The position numbers and the translations under genes are program-made. From positions 1 through 26,424 of the forward strand of contig MHDY01000077.1 of the NCBI GenBank assembly GCA_001803705.1: a DNA stretch of 26,424 nucleotides. The letters run 5' to 3'. The DNA is from Nitrospirae bacterium GWC2_56_14. Its GTDB lineage: Bacteria > Nitrospirota > UBA9217. Every line of letters begins with the position of its first letter. Position 1 is the first letter of the stretch. Below are positions 25,930 through 26,424 of this stretch, piece by piece. The notes beneath the pieces were generated by a model that saw nothing but the letters and a program-made list of their open reading frames with translations, ran no database searches and was not told the DNA's origin.

Positions 25930-25965
25930 AATTGCGGATTTCGGATTGCGGATTGCGGAATGAAA
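25930..25965. repeat. Family A heptad repeat, copy after the cusB-like gene
   Basis: The second copy of the 36-base perfect direct repeat also at 24759-24794. It begins five bases after the cusB-like stop. The pair brackets the gene exactly. Confidence 0.9.
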
Positions 25966-25975
25966 AGCGAAAGAA

Positions 25976-26072
25976 TTTACCGCGAAGGCGCGAAGGGCGC
26001 GAGGACGTCAAAAACAAAAGATATTGCCTTAATTCTAGATCTATAAGCTTTCCTTCGCGCCTTTGCGGTGAA
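25976..26072. repeat. Family E octad repeat with inverted arms (CGCGAAGG units)
   Basis: Three 8-nt units (CGCGAAGG, CGCGAAGG, GCGCGAGG) run from 25981 to 26004. Complementary units lie at 26052-26067. Arms 25976-25997 and 26051-26072 match at 19 of 22 positions as reverse complements, around a 53-base spacer. It follows directly after the family A copy, within the cusB-cusA gap. Confidence 0.8.
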
Positions 26073-26110
26073 TGGGTTTGTCCCTTTTTTTGTTATGGAT
26101 GGAGCGCCAG

Positions 26111-26424
26111 ATGCTTGCAAAAATAATAGAACTTTCAGCCCGAAATAAATTCCTCGTCTTTCTCGTCGTAGGATTTCTGACTGCATGGGGCGTCTGGGCC
26201 GTGTACCAGACGCCGCTCGACGCGATACCCGATCTTTCGGACGCTCAGGTGATCGTTTTCACCGAATGGGCGGGGAGAAGCCCGGACCTGGTCGAAGACC
26301 AGATCACCTACCCCATCGTGTCGTCCATGCTTTCGGCGCCCAAGGTGCGCGTGGTGCGCGGCAAATCCTTCCTCGGCCTGTCCTTCGTGTATGTGATCTT
26401 CGAGGACGGCACCGACATCTACTG
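26111..26424 (+). CDS. CusA-like heavy-metal RND efflux pump, N-terminal part (3' end outside window)
   Basis: The frame starts at the ATG at 26111, with GGAG at 26101-26104 six bases upstream, and runs open to the window end (104 codons). The N-terminus MLAKIIELSARNKFLVFLVVG leads into transmembrane helix 1 (about 14-32). Then come the heavy-metal RND signatures TPLDAIPDLSDAQVIVFTEWAGRSPDLVEDQITYPI and, at the end, SFVYVIFEDGTDIY. These match the CusA/CzcA group, which uses proton flow to expel metal cations through the adaptor and TolC-type duct. The PDLSD..VI segment and FEDGTD resemble E. coli CusA (monovalent Cu/Ag), but the metal-binding methionines lie beyond the window, so the ion remains open. 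Confidence 0.92.
   Translation, partial: MLAKIIELSARNKFLVFLVVGFLTAWGVWAVYQTPLDAIPDLSDAQVIVFTEWAGRSPDLVEDQITYPIVSSMLSAPKVRVVRGKSFLGLSFVYVIFEDGTDIY

Noticed and set aside
24759..25965. The 36-bp repeats as CRISPR repeats
   Set aside because: There are only two copies at this length, 1.1 kb apart with a gene between them, no spacers and no cas genes.
25932..26126. A 64-codon open frame in the cusB-cusA gap
   Set aside because: It consists of translated repeat sequence (families A and E) and has no start signal.

Overview
The window is gene-dense bacterial DNA of fairly high GC. All recognisable genes lie on the + strand except one small protein. The gene set (Tol-Pal envelope system, lipoproteins, RND efflux) shows a Gram-negative envelope. 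HspR next to a DnaJ-type protein and ClpB, a MoeA fused to a periplasmic-binding-like domain, several c-di-GMP proteins and abundant short intergenic repeats together suggest a Nitrospirota or Desulfobacterota (former Deltaproteobacteria) type organism. That placement is inference; no rRNA or other phylogenetic marker is present.

Layout: (1) 1-3412, heat-shock block: C-terminus of a DnaJ/CbpA-type co-chaperone, an HspR-like MerR regulator, ClpB. (2) 3608-4738, a GAF-GGEEF diguanylate cyclase. (3) 4740-6044, a divergent pair: a 57-aa protein ending in CQLGCF (minus strand) and a thioredoxin-reductase-like flavoprotein with a clear sigma70-type promoter. (4) 6160-9371, two overlapping moeA genes, the second fused to a molybdate-binding-like domain. 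(5) 9581-12822, tolQ-tolR-tolA/tonB-tolB. (6) 12965-17202, a signalling cassette: single-domain response regulator, membrane histidine kinase, REC-PAS-GGDEF protein. (7) 17389-21493, an unrecognised 148-aa protein, a DUF255/YyaL thioredoxin-domain protein, an NAD(P) sugar-epimerase-like protein and a nitroreductase. (8) 21739-23275, pal and cpoB, which complete the Tol-Pal set but sit about 8.9 kb from tolB. (9) 23507-26424, a metal-efflux operon: TolC-family protein, CusB-like adaptor and the start of a CusA-like pump.

The most unusual structure lies in the gaps between genes. Five sequence-unrelated families of short imperfect tandem repeats occur, each built of 7-nt or 8-nt units. Four of the five also occur as facing inverted arms around a 23-53 nt spacer. 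One family is present four times, including a 36-bp perfect direct repeat on either side of the cusB-like gene. They sit directly next to start codons, in places where a ribosome-binding site would be expected. They resemble in design the heptameric short tandemly repeated repetitive (STRR) sequences of cyanobacteria, but with added inverted symmetry. A second point of interest is the thioredoxin-reductase-like protein, which keeps its CATC redox centre but has lost the usual NADPH-binding signatures.

No tRNA, rRNA, CRISPR array, insertion sequence or phage gene was recognised. No gap without a gene exceeds 300 bases.
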